The notes: generated by a model not told the origin, from the sequence alone. DNA of 64,000 nt from Rutidosis leptorrhynchoides (GCF_046630445.1 NC_092333.1:361955001-362019000); one strand, 5' to 3'. Numbered from the stretch's first letter, positions 1 to 11,949 are shown. Numbers and translations: made by a program.

Positions 1-795
1 AACAACAATAACAATCCCAACAACAACCTCAATAACAACAACGGCAACAAAAACTAAAAACAGCCTTGTCATAGGTGTGAAGAAAATCACCAGGGGTTTT
101 GTACGATATTTTGCAACAGGTGTAAAAGAAATGGTCATAGCGCGATAAAGTGTGAGGTCTACGGACCAAAGCTTAACAGAACTAAAGGAGCAAATGATGC
201 CGGAACAAGTAATGCCGAAATGAATAGTGTCGGAGCAAGTAATACCAACGCTGTTTGTTATAAATGTGAAAAACCGGGCCACATTATTAGAAATTGCCCG
301 AATCAGGGGAATACTAATGGGCAGGGCCGTGGAAGAGTTTTCAATATTAATGCGACAGAAGCACAGGAAGACCCGGAGCTTGTTACAGGTATGTTTCTTA
401 TTGACGATAAATCTGCTTATGTTTTATTTGATTCGGGTGTGGATAGAAGCTATATGAGTATAGAATTTTGTGCTAAATTAAGTTGCCCATTGACACCTTT
501 GGATAGTAAATTTTTACTCGAATTAGCAAATGGTAAATTAATTTCAGCAGATAATATATGTCGGAATCGAGAAATTAAACTGGTTAGCGAAACATTTAAG
601 ATTGACTTGATATCAGTAGAGTTAGGGAGTTTTGATGTGATAATCGGTATGGACTGGTTGAAAGAAGTGAAAGCAGAGATCGTTTGTTACAAAAATGCAA
701 TTCGCATTATACGAGAAAAAGGAAAACCCTTAATGGTGTACGGAGAAAAGAGCAACGCAAAGTTAAATCTTATTAGTAACCTGAAGGTACAAAAC
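1..795 (+). pseudogene. Element A gag C-terminus and aspartic protease (broken)
   Basis: The frame starts with an Asn-rich stretch, then a cysteine/histidine cluster at about 62-155 and a clean CCHC knuckle (CYKCEKPGHIIRNC, about 256-297). It continues into a retropepsin-like domain in which the catalytic motif reads DSGVD instead of DSGA, at about 430-445, with the family motif IIGMDWL near 640-660. Gag packages the RNA; the protease would cleave the polyprotein. A stop codon lies at 55-57, and one base appears missing near 792, where the frame runs into two stops while the next domain continues in another frame. The element is therefore not functional here. Confidence 0.8.
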
Positions 796-800
796 TAATA

Positions 801-2197
801 AGAAAAAGTTGCTATTCTGTGCTAGCACATGTCGAGAAAGTCAATTCCGAAGAAAAGAACATTAATGATATTTCCGTCGCAAAAGAATTTCCTGATGTAT
901 TTCCGAAAGAATTACCGGGACTACCTCCACACCGATCCGTTGAATTTCAAATAGACCTTGTACCGGGAGCTGCACCAATAGCTCGTGCTCCATACAGACT
1001 CGCACCTAGCGAAATGAAGGAACTTCAGAGCTAATTACAAGAACTTTTAGAGCATGGTTTCATTCGACCAAGCACATCATCGTGGGGAGCTCCTGTTTTG
1101 TTTGTCAAGAAGAAAGATGGTACATTCAGGTTGTGTATCGACTACCGAGAGTTGAACAAACTTACCATCAAGAACCGCTACCCACTACAGAGAATCGACG
1201 ACTTATTTGATCAACTACAAGTCTCGTCTGTTTATTCGAAGATCGATTTACGTTCTGGATATCATCAAATGCGGGTGAAGGAGGATGATATTCCAAAGAC
1301 TGCTTTTAGGACGCGTTACGGTCATTACGAGTTTATGGTTATGCCATTTGGATTGACTAATGCACCAGCTGTGTTCATGGACCTCATGAAACGAGTGTGT
1401 GGGCCATATCTTGACAAGTTTGTCATTGTTTTCATCGATGACATACTTATTTACTCGAAGAATGATCAAGAGCACGAAGAACACTTGAGAAAAGTGCTAG
1501 AGTTGTTAAGGAAAGAAAAACTGTACGCTAAGTTTTCAAAGTGTGCATTTTGGTTGGAAGAAGTTCAATTCCTCGGTCACATAGTGAACAAAGAAGGTAT
1601 TCAGGTGGATCCCGCAAAGATTGAAACTGCTGAAAAGTGGGAAACCCCGAAAACTCCGAAACACATACGCCAGTTTTTAGGACTAGCTGGTTACTATAGA
1701 AGGTTCATCCAAGACTTTCCCAGAATAGCAAAACCCTTGACTGCATTAACGCATAAAGGGAAGAAATTTGAATGGAAGGATGAACAAAAGAAAGCGTTTC
1801 AGTCATTGAAGAAAAAGTTAACTACGGCACCTATATTGTCATTACCTGAAGGGAATGATGATTTTGTGATATATTGTGACGCCTCAAAGCAAGGTCTCAG
1901 TTGTGTATTAATGCAACGAACGAAAGTAATTGCTTATGCATCTAGACAATTGAAGATTCACGAACAAAATTATACGATGCATGATTTGGAATTAGGCGCG
2001 GTTGTTTTTGCATGAAAGACTTGGAGGCACTACTTATATGGGGTCAAAAGTATTATATATACCGACCACAAAAGTCTTCAACACATATTTAATCAGAAAC
2101 AACTGAATATGAGGCAGCGTAGGTGGATTGAATTGTTGAATGATTATGACTTTGAGATTCGTTACCACCCGGGGAAGGCAAATGTGGTAGCTGACGC
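801..2197 (+). pseudogene. Element A reverse transcriptase and RNase H (first part, broken)
   Basis: After the frameshift the frame encodes the protease-RT linker ([15 protein letters not shown]), the RT palm and fingers ([19 protein letters not shown]-type first catalytic Asp as [12 protein letters not shown], and [10 protein letters not shown] with the paired Asp) and the start of RNase H ([17 protein letters not shown]). In-frame stops interrupt it at 1032-1034 (likely CAA to TAA) and 2013-2015. The domain is cut at codon level at 2197, inside the conserved ADALSRK motif, by the insertion of element C, and continues at 19922. Confidence 0.88.
2193..2197. repeat. Target-site duplication of element C, left copy (GACGC)
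   Basis: GACGC occurs directly before the first base of C and again at 19922-19926 directly after its last base. Removing C and one copy restores the Ala-Asp-Ala-Leu-Ser codons of element A in frame. Confidence 0.93.
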
Positions 2198-2302
2198 TAT
2201 AACAACCCTCATATTTTCATACTTGAATTGACTAATTTGCCTATAGGGTTGTTATCCATACGTAATATATAATTAAATTCGACGTTGATCAAATATTTAT
2301 TT
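2198..2302 (+). repeat. Element C 5' LTR, part 1
   Basis: It matches the first 105 bases of the 3' LTR starting at 17959, with one visible difference. It starts with TATAACAACC, not the usual TG, and is cut at 2302 by element B. Confidence 0.92.
2298..2302. repeat. Target-site duplication of element B, left copy (TATTT)
   Basis: TATTT precedes B and is repeated at 11945-11949. The uninterrupted site is visible in the other LTR of C near 18055-18065. Confidence 0.95.
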
Positions 2303-4666
2303 TGTAGCGACCCCGACAAATCGTCAAGTGACGGCGTCGTCTACGTATGGTCCCATTACATGGTTATAAGTATTTATAACAAAGTTTGACCGAAAATATG
2401 TCGCATACATTTCATAAAGGATGTTTCAATGTTTACAAAAGTAATTCCCAAGACAAGTACATAACAAAAGTTATTGTTCATATGAAACACGTGCGACATA
2501 GTTTAAAATAGCCAAAAAGACGCTCCACGTATGCAAGTATACTCGACATCCAATGCAAGTATCAAAAAGTATGTGCGGAAGCATGTATCACCTAAGTTCA
2601 AGGACCTGAGAAAAACATAGAGAATCTGTCAACGAAAACGTTGGTGAAATCATAGGTTTAAATAAGTAAGTGAGTAAAAGTAAGTTGAACCACAAGATTT
2701 GCAACATCGATAAAGTCATAGTACATTCTAAAAGTTAATATTCACGAGCACTCAATTATCAAAGCTTAACATTCCGTCCGTTGAACCCCGTAATAATAGT
2801 GTTAGAACATACACTGTTTCCCGAAAATATATTTCACCCGTAGACGGTAGCGAACCGTCCGAAGTGAGGGTTTGTCAAACCCATATGGCCATATAACATA
2901 AGTTCTCGCTTACACCATCTGATGTAACTAATGATAATCGAATTGAGGATTTGTGTTCAAACTCGTATGTAGAATGTTTGTTTTCCCTGTACTTGTGTTC
3001 ACGTAGTTTAAAAGAACGTTTATGTTTTCTCATCCCAAAAGTAAGTTCAAAAAGAGTAAAAGTGGGACTATGATCTCACCTTGTATGCACGAACCAAAAA
3101 GTACTTCGACAAGTAATGTGTGCAAAGAACAATGCTAGTCTTGACCTAAACAAATAGGTTGTTTCAATAACGATAGTCACGAAGGGTCAAAGATGTTCAA
3201 TTAGTCCTATGGCTCAATACGACTCGATTATGTAGCATGTGCAATCAAATTGTCAAGTTTCATGCAAGGTACAAGTATATAAACAAGTTAGGAGGGTTGC
3301 ATAATCATTTGGTTAAGTTTGACAAAAAGTCAAACTTTGGTCGGTCAAAGTCAACAAAAAGTCAACACGTTCGGGTCGGGTCTCGGACAAATTTTCTATG
3401 CTAGTTATTCATATATAAGCATTTTAAAACAAGTTACATGTAAATTGGAGGTCTAGAACATGCCAAACATTTTTCGTCAAAAGGTCAAGCAAACAGCCAG
3501 TTTTAGGCAAACGGGACGACGTCCCATATAGCTGGACGGCGTCCAGGTTTTAAGGTTGGGACGGCGTCCTGAGAAGCTAGACGGCGTCTAGATTCAAAAG
3601 GTGGGACGGCGTCCCCAGTATCTGGACGGCGTCCTGATCGGTTTCCAGGCCCTGTTTGTTGTATTTCCTAAGTGCACGAACCAAAACACAAACCAACACA
3701 TTTCATGACCCGCAAACAATCAAGATATGTATCTTATATCATCGGAAAGGTAATTTGACAAGGAAAACACCTAGACACATTTCATCAAGCAATTCAACAC
3801 TTACACACCCCAAAACCGCATTTAAACGTCCATAATCAAAGTTCAAGTTCCAAATATGCATTTCATGATTCGGGCAACCGTTTTACATGTATGATATGTC
3901 GTTTCGAAGGTGATCAAACACACATTGTAACAAAACACTTAACAACAATATCTCATAGCATTTGACGCATCAAAAGTTCATGTAAAGCTTATCAAACCCT
4001 AATCCAAGTTCACAAAATCACTAATCATGTTCTTGGAGTTTCCTTAATCAACCTATACATCAAAACGAAGCTAATGATACTAGAAACACAATTAAAACAT
4101 GCACTTTAACAATCTAACAACATTTGATCATCCATAATCAAGGATTTAGCAAGTAATTTTCATATTGAACTAGTTACACCAAAAACATCGAATCGAGCAT
4201 ACAAATTACATACACGACATCACAATGAGCCATAGACGCTAATTAACAACTTTATAAGTCAAGAACATGAATTTAAAGAAATCTAGTGTTTTAGAAATGT
4301 TACCCAAATGAGGTGAAGTTGGTACCAAAACGAAGAGGAAGTTGTAAGGAGCTCAAATATGTAATTTGTTTCGCAAAATACCCGCTAGATCATAAATGGA
4401 TGATGAATCTTTGTGTTTGGAGTTAGAGAGAAAATGGAGGAAGTAATAAAATGGAGGAGGTGATAATGAAAGGGTGGAAAGGGTTTGACCCTTTGACCTA
4501 GTCAAAGGTTTGAACCTTTGGCAAGTTTGGTCCCTCAACTTTAAACCGGGTGCGGGAATTACCTAAACGAGATAATTCAGCGCATTTTAACGGGATGTGT
4601 TATAAACATATAACGGAACTTAAATAGTTAAACGGAAAAGTGAACGGAAAAAGGCGGGATGTTACA
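2303..4666 (-). repeat. Element B 3' LTR
   Basis: This 2364-bp direct repeat of 9581-11944 lies next to the purine tract, so on the minus strand it is the 3' LTR. It contains the cluster of short GC-rich palindromes at 3518-3640 (separate entry) and a TATATATG box on the minus strand near 3410-3420. Confidence 0.95.
3518..3640. repeat. Array of six GGACGGCGTCC-type palindromes in element B 3' LTR
   Basis: Six near-copies of a self-complementary 10-11-mer (consensus GGACGGCGTCC) are spaced about 20 bases apart, with AT-rich DNA around them. The same array lies at 10796-10918 in the other LTR, where the first and fourth copies are closer to the consensus. It may be a regulatory dyad cluster; the function is unknown. 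Confidence 0.85.
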
Positions 4667-4682
4667 TTACCTACACCTTAAA
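4667..4682 (-). other. Element B polypurine tract
   Basis: Read on the minus strand this is AAGGTGTAGGTAA directly before the TG of the 3' LTR. That is the position of the plus-strand primer in LTR retrotransposons. It follows a FGTKF-like motif shared with elements A and E. Confidence 0.6.
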
Positions 4683-4701
4683 AGAAATTTCGTCCCGAAA
4701 T

Positions 4702-7700
4702 TTAGGTAGGCGTAGTAGTCGTTGTTTCTTCCACGGAATCTGACGTTTCCGGGACCGGGAATAGATGAGGGTGTTTCTTTCGCATTTGATCTTCTCTTTC
4801 CCAAGTAAACTCGGGTCCCCTTTTGGCATTCCAACGGACCTTAACAATCTGGATCCGGCTTTGTTTTAATTCCTTCTCGACGTAGTCCACAATTTCAACC
4901 GGTTCCTCCACAAAATGGAGTTTGTCATTAATAGTAAGTTCCTCGAGAGGGACGACGATATCGGGCTCGGCGAGACACTTCTTCAAGTTAGATACATGAA
5001 AAGTAGGATGGACGGAGCTTAGTTGAGGCGGAAGGTTTAAACGATAAGCAACGGTTCCAATACGCTCTAAGATTTCGAAAGGACCAACGTACCGCGGATT
5101 TAGTTTCCCACGTTTCCCAAAACGGATGACACCTTTCCAAGGTGCGACTTTTAACATGACACGGTCACCGACTTGAAATTCGAGGTCTTTGCGTCTTTTG
5201 TCGGTATAGCATTTTTGACGACTCCGGGCCGTCCGAAGCCTATCTCGGATTTGAAGAATATTTTCGGTTGTTTCGTGAATGAGTTCGGGCCCGGAAATTT
5301 GCACGTCACCCACTTCGGCCCAACAAAGAGGAGAGCGACATTTTCGACCATATAATGCTTCAAAAGGTGCGGCCTTAATACTCGCGTGATAACTATTATT
5401 GTAAGAGAATTCGGCGAAAGGTAAGTGATTGTCCCAAGCTTTTCCAAAATCAACAACGCAGGCTCGTAACATATCCTCTAAGGTTTGTATTGTACGTTCA
5501 CTTTGCCCATCGGTTTAGGGATGATATGCGGTGCTCATGTCCAAACGCGTTCCCAACGCTTCTTGTAACGTACGCCAAAATCTAGAAACGAAACGGCCAT
5601 CTCGGTCGGAGATAATCGATAACGGTACTCCGTGTCGGGCTACAATCTCTTTAATGTAAAGTCGTGCAAGTTTCTCCATTTTGTCGATTTCTTTCATGGC
5701 GAGAAAGTGCGCGGATTTGGTGAGACGGTCAACAATGACCCAAATTGTATCATAACCGCCCGACGTTTTCGGTAGTTTGGTGATAAAATCCATCGTGATC
5801 CTTTCCCACTTCCATTGCGGGATCTCGGGTTATTGAAGTAACCCGGACGGTCTTTGGTGTTCGGCTTTGACTTTAGCGCAAGTCAAACAATTGGCGACGT
5901 ATCTAGCAACCTCCTTTTTGATGTTCGGCCACCAATATTGTTCTTTAAGGTCATGGTACATCTTATTGGCGCCGGGATGAATCGAGTATCGCGATTTGTG
6001 GGCTTCGTCTAGGATGAGGTTTCGTAGATCGCCATATCTAGGCACCCAAATTTTTCCGGCGTAATATCGAAGTCCGGTCTCCTTAACTTCGAATCGGGAG
6101 ACGAGAATGTTTAAAAGTTCGCGTGTGATGTTGTTGTCCTTAAGAGCTTCATCTTGGGCTACCCGAATTTGGCTATTAAGGTTGGAGTGGATGGTGATAT
6201 TCAAAGCTCGGACACGAAGAGGCACCGCTCTTTCCTTTCGACTTAAGGCATCGGCCACTACATTTGCCTTCCCGGGGTGGTAACGAAGCTCACAATTATA
6301 ATCGTTCAAGGTCTCAATCCACCTTCGTTGTCTCATGTTTAGTTGCTTTTGATCGAAGATATGTTGGAGACTTTTGTGATCGGTAAAGATAGTACTTTTG
6401 GTACCAAGAAGATGATGTCTCCATAACTTAAGTGCAAAGATGACGGCACCGAGTTCAAGATCATGTGTCGTGTAGTTTCGTTCGTGGACTTTGAGTTGTC
6501 GAGAGGCATAAGCAATGACTTTCTTTCGTTGCATTAGTACACACCCATAACCGTTTTTCGAGGCATCACAATATACAACAAAATCATCATTGCCTTCGGG
6601 AAGTGACAAGATAGGAGCGGTGGTTAGCTTAGTTTTCAAGATTTGGAAAGCGGTTTCTTGTTCGGATGTCCAAACGAATTTTCGTTCCTTGTGAGTTAAC
6701 GCGGTTAAAGGACGAGCGATTAGGGAGAAATCCTTGATGAATTTACGATAGTATCCGGCGAGACCCAAGAATTGACGAATTTGAGTAGGAGTAGTAGGAG
6801 TCTCCCATTTACTAATGGCTTCGATTTTTGCGGGATCGACTTTAATGCTTTGATCACTTACAACATGACCAAGAAATTGAACTTCCTTTAACCAAAATTC
6901 ACACTTGGAGAACTTGGCATATAGTTGCTCTTTTCTCAAGAGCTCGAGCACGAGTCGGAGATGTTCTTTGTGTTCCTCTTCGTTTTTAGAATAGATCAAA
7001 ATATCATCGATGAACACGATAACGAATTTGTCGAGGTAAGGTTTGCACACGCGGTTCATGAGATCCATGAACACCGCCGGTGCGTTAGTGAGACCGAAAG
7101 GCATGACAAGGAATTCATAACTACCATAACGAGTCCGGAAAGCGGTTTTGGAGACATCTTCCCCTTTAACCCTTAGTTGATGATAACCCGAACGGAGATC
7201 GATTTTTGAGTATACACGAGAACCTTGTAGTTGATCAAAAAGGTCATCAATGCGAGGAAGAGGATATCGGTTCTTAACCGTCAATTTGTTTAGTTCACGA
7301 TAATCAATGCACATTCGTAAGGATCCGTCTTTCTTCTTGACGAACAAAATCGGAGCGCCCCATGGTGAATGGCTAGGTTGAATGAAACCACGGTCAAGTA
7401 ACTCTTGGATTTGACTTTGTAATTCTTGTAATTCGGATGGAGCGAGTCTATACGGTGCACGCACTACGGGTGCGGCTCCTGGAATAAGATCGATTTGAAA
7501 TTCAACCGGTCGATGAGGTGGAAGACCCGGTAATTCGTCGGGAAATACATCGGAAAAGTCACTAACAATTGGCACACCTTCGATGCGCTTTTCGTCGGCC
7601 TCGACTTTCTTAACGTGAGCAAGAATCGCGAAACAACCCTTGCGAAGTAGCTTTCGAACTTTAAGGCACGAAACGAGATTGAGTCCGGTGCAATTTTTGT

Positions 7701-8079
7701 CGCCATAGACAATCAATGGTTCACCATTCTCGATAGCAATTCGGATTGCGTGAAGATCGCAAAGAATGTGAGATTTATTTTTGACCATCCAATTCATACC
7801 GATTATTACATCAAAACTCGCTAATTCCATGGGTATCAAGTCAATTTCAAATTCCTTACCCAAAATGTTCAAAGTACACCCCCGGTAATATGTGTCGGCA
7901 CTTAAGAGTTTTCTGTCGGCCACTTCGATGGAATAAGTAGTATCTAAAGGGTGTGGTGGAGTGCAAAGGGTAGGAGCCAAAGTCTTAGACACAAAACATT
8001 TATCGGCACCCGAATCGAATAAGCAAGTAACATAAGAGTTGTTGAGAAGAAACATACCCGTGACTAGTTCATTGTCATC
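4702..8079 (-). pseudogene. Element B pol: protease, RT, RNase H, integrase, chromodomain-like tail (three stops)
   Basis: Same frame as gag, downstream of a TGA at 8080-8082. In order: retropepsin ([12 protein letters not shown]), linker, reverse transcriptase ([35 protein letters not shown]), RNase H ([17 protein letters not shown]), the integrase zinc finger (HPGANKMYH and CLTC) and the catalytic core ([26 protein letters not shown]). The tail [18 protein letters not shown] is typical of the Tekay/Del chromodomain. Stops: TAA at 5830-5832, between the zinc finger and core, and TAA at 5515-5517, between the second Asp and the catalytic Glu. All three stops, counting the TGA, fit single C-to-T changes. 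Otherwise about 1100 codons are open. Confidence 0.92.
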
Positions 8080-9156
8080 TCAGGCTTCCTCGGTGTTGAT
8101 GTTAAAGGCTCGACCTCGGTTGTTGGGGTTGGCTTTCTTTTTCGGGCATTCGTTCTTATAATGGCCCGTTTGGCCACATTCGTAACAAGTGACCGTTTTT
8201 GGAGGATTGGGCCCCTTTCGAGCAACGGGGGCGGCGCTTGTGCAATTGTTGGCCCTATGACCAACACCTTGGCAACGGTGACAAACTAGCTTGTTACATT
8301 CGCCGTGATGATGCTTGTGGCATTTGTTGCAAAAAGGTAAGTTTCCGACATAACCCTTCTTGCCGTCGTTGTTGAAAGGCTTTTTGGTGAAGGTGTTGTT
8401 GTAGTAGGTTGATGGAGTGGCTTCCCATTTCCTTTTGTTGCCACCCGACTTGTCCTCGGCCTTAGGAGCCGGCACTACGACTTCGTCAACCGTTTCAATT
8501 AGTTGGCGAGCCATGTTCATAGCGGCTTGATGAGTAGTGGGTTTGGATGACATCACCCCTTGTTTGATGCTTTTTGGAAGACCGAGCATGTAGAGCTCAA
8601 TCCTTTGAGATTCGGGGTTAACAAGATTAGGACACATCAAGGATAGTTCGGCGAAGCGTTGATTATAAGCTTTAAGATCGTTTCCGACTGCTTTCAAAGC
8701 TCTTAGTTCTTCCTCAAGCTTTTGGGTTTCTTCGCGCGGAAAATATTCAACAATCATCTTTTCCTTTAGATCGGCCCAAGAGAGGGCATGAGCTTCATCG
8801 GTACCCACCGATTGAACATAGGTGTTCCACCATGTTAGAGCAATTCCGGAGAAAGTGTGGGTGGAGTATTTGACCTTGTCTTGATCCCGACAACCGCTTA
8901 TGCTAAAGACGGCCTCGGTTTGTTCAAACCAACGAGTAAGCACAACCGGTCCCCCGGTTCCATCATAAGTGTGAGGTTTGCACCCCATGAAAGCTTTGTA
9001 GGAGCACCCTTCACTAGAGTTACCGGCTCCTTGGTTGTTGTTGTTATTATTGTTGTTGTTGGACGAGTGACCGGCCATGGCCGCATCCACGGCGGTGGTT
9101 ATCATGCGTTGCAAAGCTTGTTCGGGAGTTTCGAGAGGGGCGCGTCGACGAGCCAT
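8080..9156 (-). CDS. Element B Gag, 358 residues
   Basis: The ORF starts with ATG at 9156 (MARRRAPLETPEQ) and ends at the in-frame TGA that separates it from pol. It has an Asn run around residues 33-41, the retrotransposon Gag core (TRWFEQTEAVF, WWNTYV, FFPRE-like) at about residues 75-200, and three C-terminal zinc knuckles: CNKCHKHHHGEC, CHRCQGVGHRANNC and CYECGQTGHYKNEC. Gag forms the virus-like particle and binds RNA. In related elements gag and pol form one uninterrupted frame, so the TGA is likely a nonsense mutation (CGA to TGA) and not a natural end. This is inference. Confidence 0.9.
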   Translation of the reverse strand: MARRRAPLETPEQALQRMITTAVDAAMAGHSSNNNNNNNNNQGAGNSSEGCSYKAFMGCKPHTYDGTGGPVVLTRWFEQTEAVFSISGCRDQDKVKYSTHTFSGIALTWWNTYVQSVGTDEAHALSWADLKEKMIVEYFPREETQKLEEELRALKAVGNDLKAYNQRFAELSLMCPNLVNPESQRIELYMLGLPKSIKQGVMSSKPTTHQAAMNMARQLIETVDEVVVPAPKAEDKSGGNKRKWEATPSTYYNNTFTKKPFNNDGKKGYVGNLPFCNKCHKHHHGECNKLVCHRCQGVGHRANNCTSAAPVARKGPNPPKTVTCYECGQTGHYKNECPKKKANPNNRGRAFNINTEEA

Positions 9157-9566
9157 TGTTCCTTCAAAACAAAAGAATACCGTTGGTTAGTATTCTAAAT
9201 AATACTAACCGTGATATGGGATAAAGATAGAGAGAAAATTATCCTTGACCCGCCTTAAATTCTTTATGTCATAATGTCGGTATGTTCATATGAGTCACCG
9301 TAATATAATTTCCGGGAATTATATTACCCTAATTCATATGTGCATTCGACATTACATCATATAGTCAAGGTGGCGTGTCAATTAAATTATATAACGCAAG
9401 ATTTAGATAGAATAAGAGTAGATATGAGTAGAAGAGTCAGAGTATAAATGCACAATTTGTCAGGTAATTCCTATGTCAAGTCTATATGCCGGTTGTAGTC
9501 TAGACTCACCAATGTACCCTATGACTCGGGGTTGACACCAATGAACTCTAAATCCCTACAACCAAA
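9157..9566 (-). other. Element B untranslated leader
   Basis: AT-rich non-coding DNA lies between the primer site and the Gag ATG. A stretch near 9479-9566 resembles the same position in element E (51360-51449). Nothing else is recognised. Confidence 0.7.
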
Positions 9567-9578
9567 GCTCTGATACCA
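9567..9578 (-). other. Element B primer-binding site (initiator tRNA-Met)
   Basis: The minus strand reads TGGTATCAGAGC two bases after the LTR. This is the standard plant sequence complementary to the 3' end of initiator tRNA-Met and fixes the element orientation. Confidence 0.95.
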
Positions 9579-9580
9579 CT

Positions 9581-11944
9581 TGTAGCGACCCCGACAAATC
9601 GTCAAGTGACGGCGTCGTCTACGTATGGTCCCATTACATGGTTATAAGTATTTATAACAAAGTTTGACCGAAAATATGTCGCATACATTTCATAAAGGAT
9701 GTTTCAATGTTTACAAAAGTAATTCCCAAGACAAGTACATAACAAAAGTTATTGTTCATATGAAACACGTGCGACATAGTTTAAAATAGCCAAAAAGACG
9801 CTCCACGTATGCAAGTATACTCGACATCCAATGCAAGTATCAAAAAGTATGTGCGGAAGCATGTATCACCTAAGTTCAAGGACCTGAGAAAAACATAGAG
9901 AATCTGTCAACGAAAACGTTGGTGAAATCATAGGTTTAAATAAGTAAGTGAGTAAAAGTAAGTTGAACCACAAGATTTGCAACATCGATAAAGTCATAGT
10001 ACATTCTAAAAGTTAATATTCACGAGCACTCAATTATCAAAGCTTAACATTCCGTCCGTTGAACCCCGTAATAATAGTGTTAGAACATACACTGTTTCCC
10101 GAAAATATATTTCACCCGTAGACGGTAGCGAACCGTCCGAAGTGAGGGTTTGTCAAACCCATATGGCCATATAACATAAGTTCTCGCTTACACCATCTGA
10201 TGTAACTAATGATAATCGAATTGAGGATTTGTGTTCAAACTCGTATGTAGAATGTTTGTTTTCCCTGTACTTGTGTTCACGTAGTTTAAAAGAACGTTTA
10301 TGTTTTCTCATCCCAAAAGTAAGTTCAAAAAGAGTAAAAGTGGGACTATGATCTCACCTTTTATGCACGAACCAAAAAGTACTTCGACAAGTAACGTGTG
10401 CAAAGAACAATGCTAGTCTTGACCTAAACAAATAGGTTGTTTCAATAACGATAGTCACGAAGGGTCAAAGATGTTCAATTAGTCCTATGGCTCAATACGA
10501 CTCGATTATGTAGCATGTGCAATCAAATTGTCAAGTTTCATGCAAGGTACAAGTATATAAACAAGTTAGGAGGGTTGCATAATCATTTGGTTAAGTTTGA
10601 CAAAAAGTCAAACTTTGGTCGGTCAAAGTCAACAAAAAGTCAACACGTTCGGGTCGGGTCTCGGACAAATTTTCTATGCTAGTTATTCATATATAAGCAT
10701 TTTAAAACAAGTTACATGTAAATTGGAGGTCTAGAACATGCCAAACATTTTTCGTCAAAAGGTCAAGCAAACAGCCAGTTTTAGGCAAACGGGACGGCGT
10801 CCCATATAGCTGGACGGCGTCCAGGTTTTAAGGTTGGGACGGCGTCCTGAGAAGCTAGACGGCGTCCAGATTCAAAAGGTGGGACGGCGTCCCCAGTATC
10901 TGGACGGCGTCCTGATCGGTTTCCAGGCCCTGTTTGCTGTATTTCCTAAGTGCACGAACCAAAACACAAACCAACACATTTCATGACCCGCAAACAATCA
11001 AGATATGTATCTTATATCATCGGAAAGGTAATTTGACAAGGAAAACACCTAGACACATTTCATCAAGCAATTCAACACTTACACACCCCAAAACCGCATT
11101 TAAACTTCCATAATCAAAGTTCAAGTTCCAAATATGCATTTCATGATTCGGGCAACCGTTTTACATGTATGATATGCCGTTTCGAAGGTGATCAAACACA
11201 CATTGTAACAAAACACTTAACAACAATATCTCATAGCATTTGACGCATCAAAAGTTCATGTAAAGCTTATCAAACCCTAATCCAAGTTCACAAAATCACT
11301 AATCATGTTCTTGGAGTTTCCTTAATCAACCTATACATCAAAACGAAGCTAATGATACTAGAAACACAATTAAAACATGCACTTTAACAATCTAACAACA
11401 TTTGATCATCCATAATCAAGGATTTAGCAAGTAATTTTCATATTGAACTAGTTACACCAAAAACATCGAATCGAGCATACAAATTACATACACGACATCA
11501 CAATGAGCCATAGACGCTAATTAAAAACTTTATAAGTCAAGAACATGAATTTAAAGAAATCTAGTGTTTTAGAAATGTTACCCAAATGAGGTGAAGTTGG
11601 TACCAAAACGAAGAGGAAGTTGTAAGGAGCTCAAATATGTAATTTGTTTCGCAAAATACCCGCTAGATCATAAATGGATGATGAATCTTTGTGTTTGGAG
11701 TTAGAGAGAAAATGGAGGAAGTAATAAAATGGAGGAGGTGATAATGAAAGGGTGGAAAGGGTTTGACCCTTTGACCTAGTCAAAGGTTTGAACCTTTGGC
11801 AAGTTTGGTCCCTCAACTTTAAACCGGGTGCGGGAATTACCTAAACGAGATAATTCAGCGCATTTTAACGGGATGTGTTATAAACATATAACGGAACTTA
11901 AATAGTTAAACGGAAAAGTGAACGGAAAAAGGCGGGATGTTACA
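9581..11944 (-). repeat. Element B 5' LTR
   Basis: 2364 bp, same length as the 3' LTR, with about 8 substitutions between them. It adjoins the primer site, so it is the 5' LTR on the minus strand and should contain the promoter. The palindrome array is at 10796-10918. Confidence 0.95.
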
Positions 11945-11949
11945 TATTT
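11945..11949. repeat. Target-site duplication of element B, right copy (TATTT)
   Basis: Second copy of the 5-bp duplication flanking B, see 2298-2302. Confidence 0.95.

Larger units (their letters stand above)
2303..11944 (-). mobile_element. Element B: young, nearly complete Tekay-like chromovirus retrotransposon
   Basis: This 9642-bp element lies on the minus strand. It has two 2364-bp LTRs (TG...CA ends) with about 8 substitutions and no indel between them, the TATTT duplication, a primer-binding site matching initiator tRNA-Met, a purine-rich tract and one continuous gag-pol frame from 9156 to 4702. The low LTR divergence (0.34%) makes it the youngest element measurable here. Three in-frame stops mean it cannot express a full polyprotein by itself unless stop codons are read through. 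Confidence 0.95.

Noticed and set aside
3518..3640. CRISPR array
   Set aside because: Repeats are 10-11 bases and palindromic, spacers are not uniform, and the locus is a plant LTR.
4353..4538. 61-residue minus-strand frame repeated identically at 11631-11816
   Set aside because: The identity follows from the two LTRs of element B; no coding features.
8857..9198. Plus-strand frame over the gag of element B
   Set aside because: Shadow of the Asn-rich gag on the other strand.
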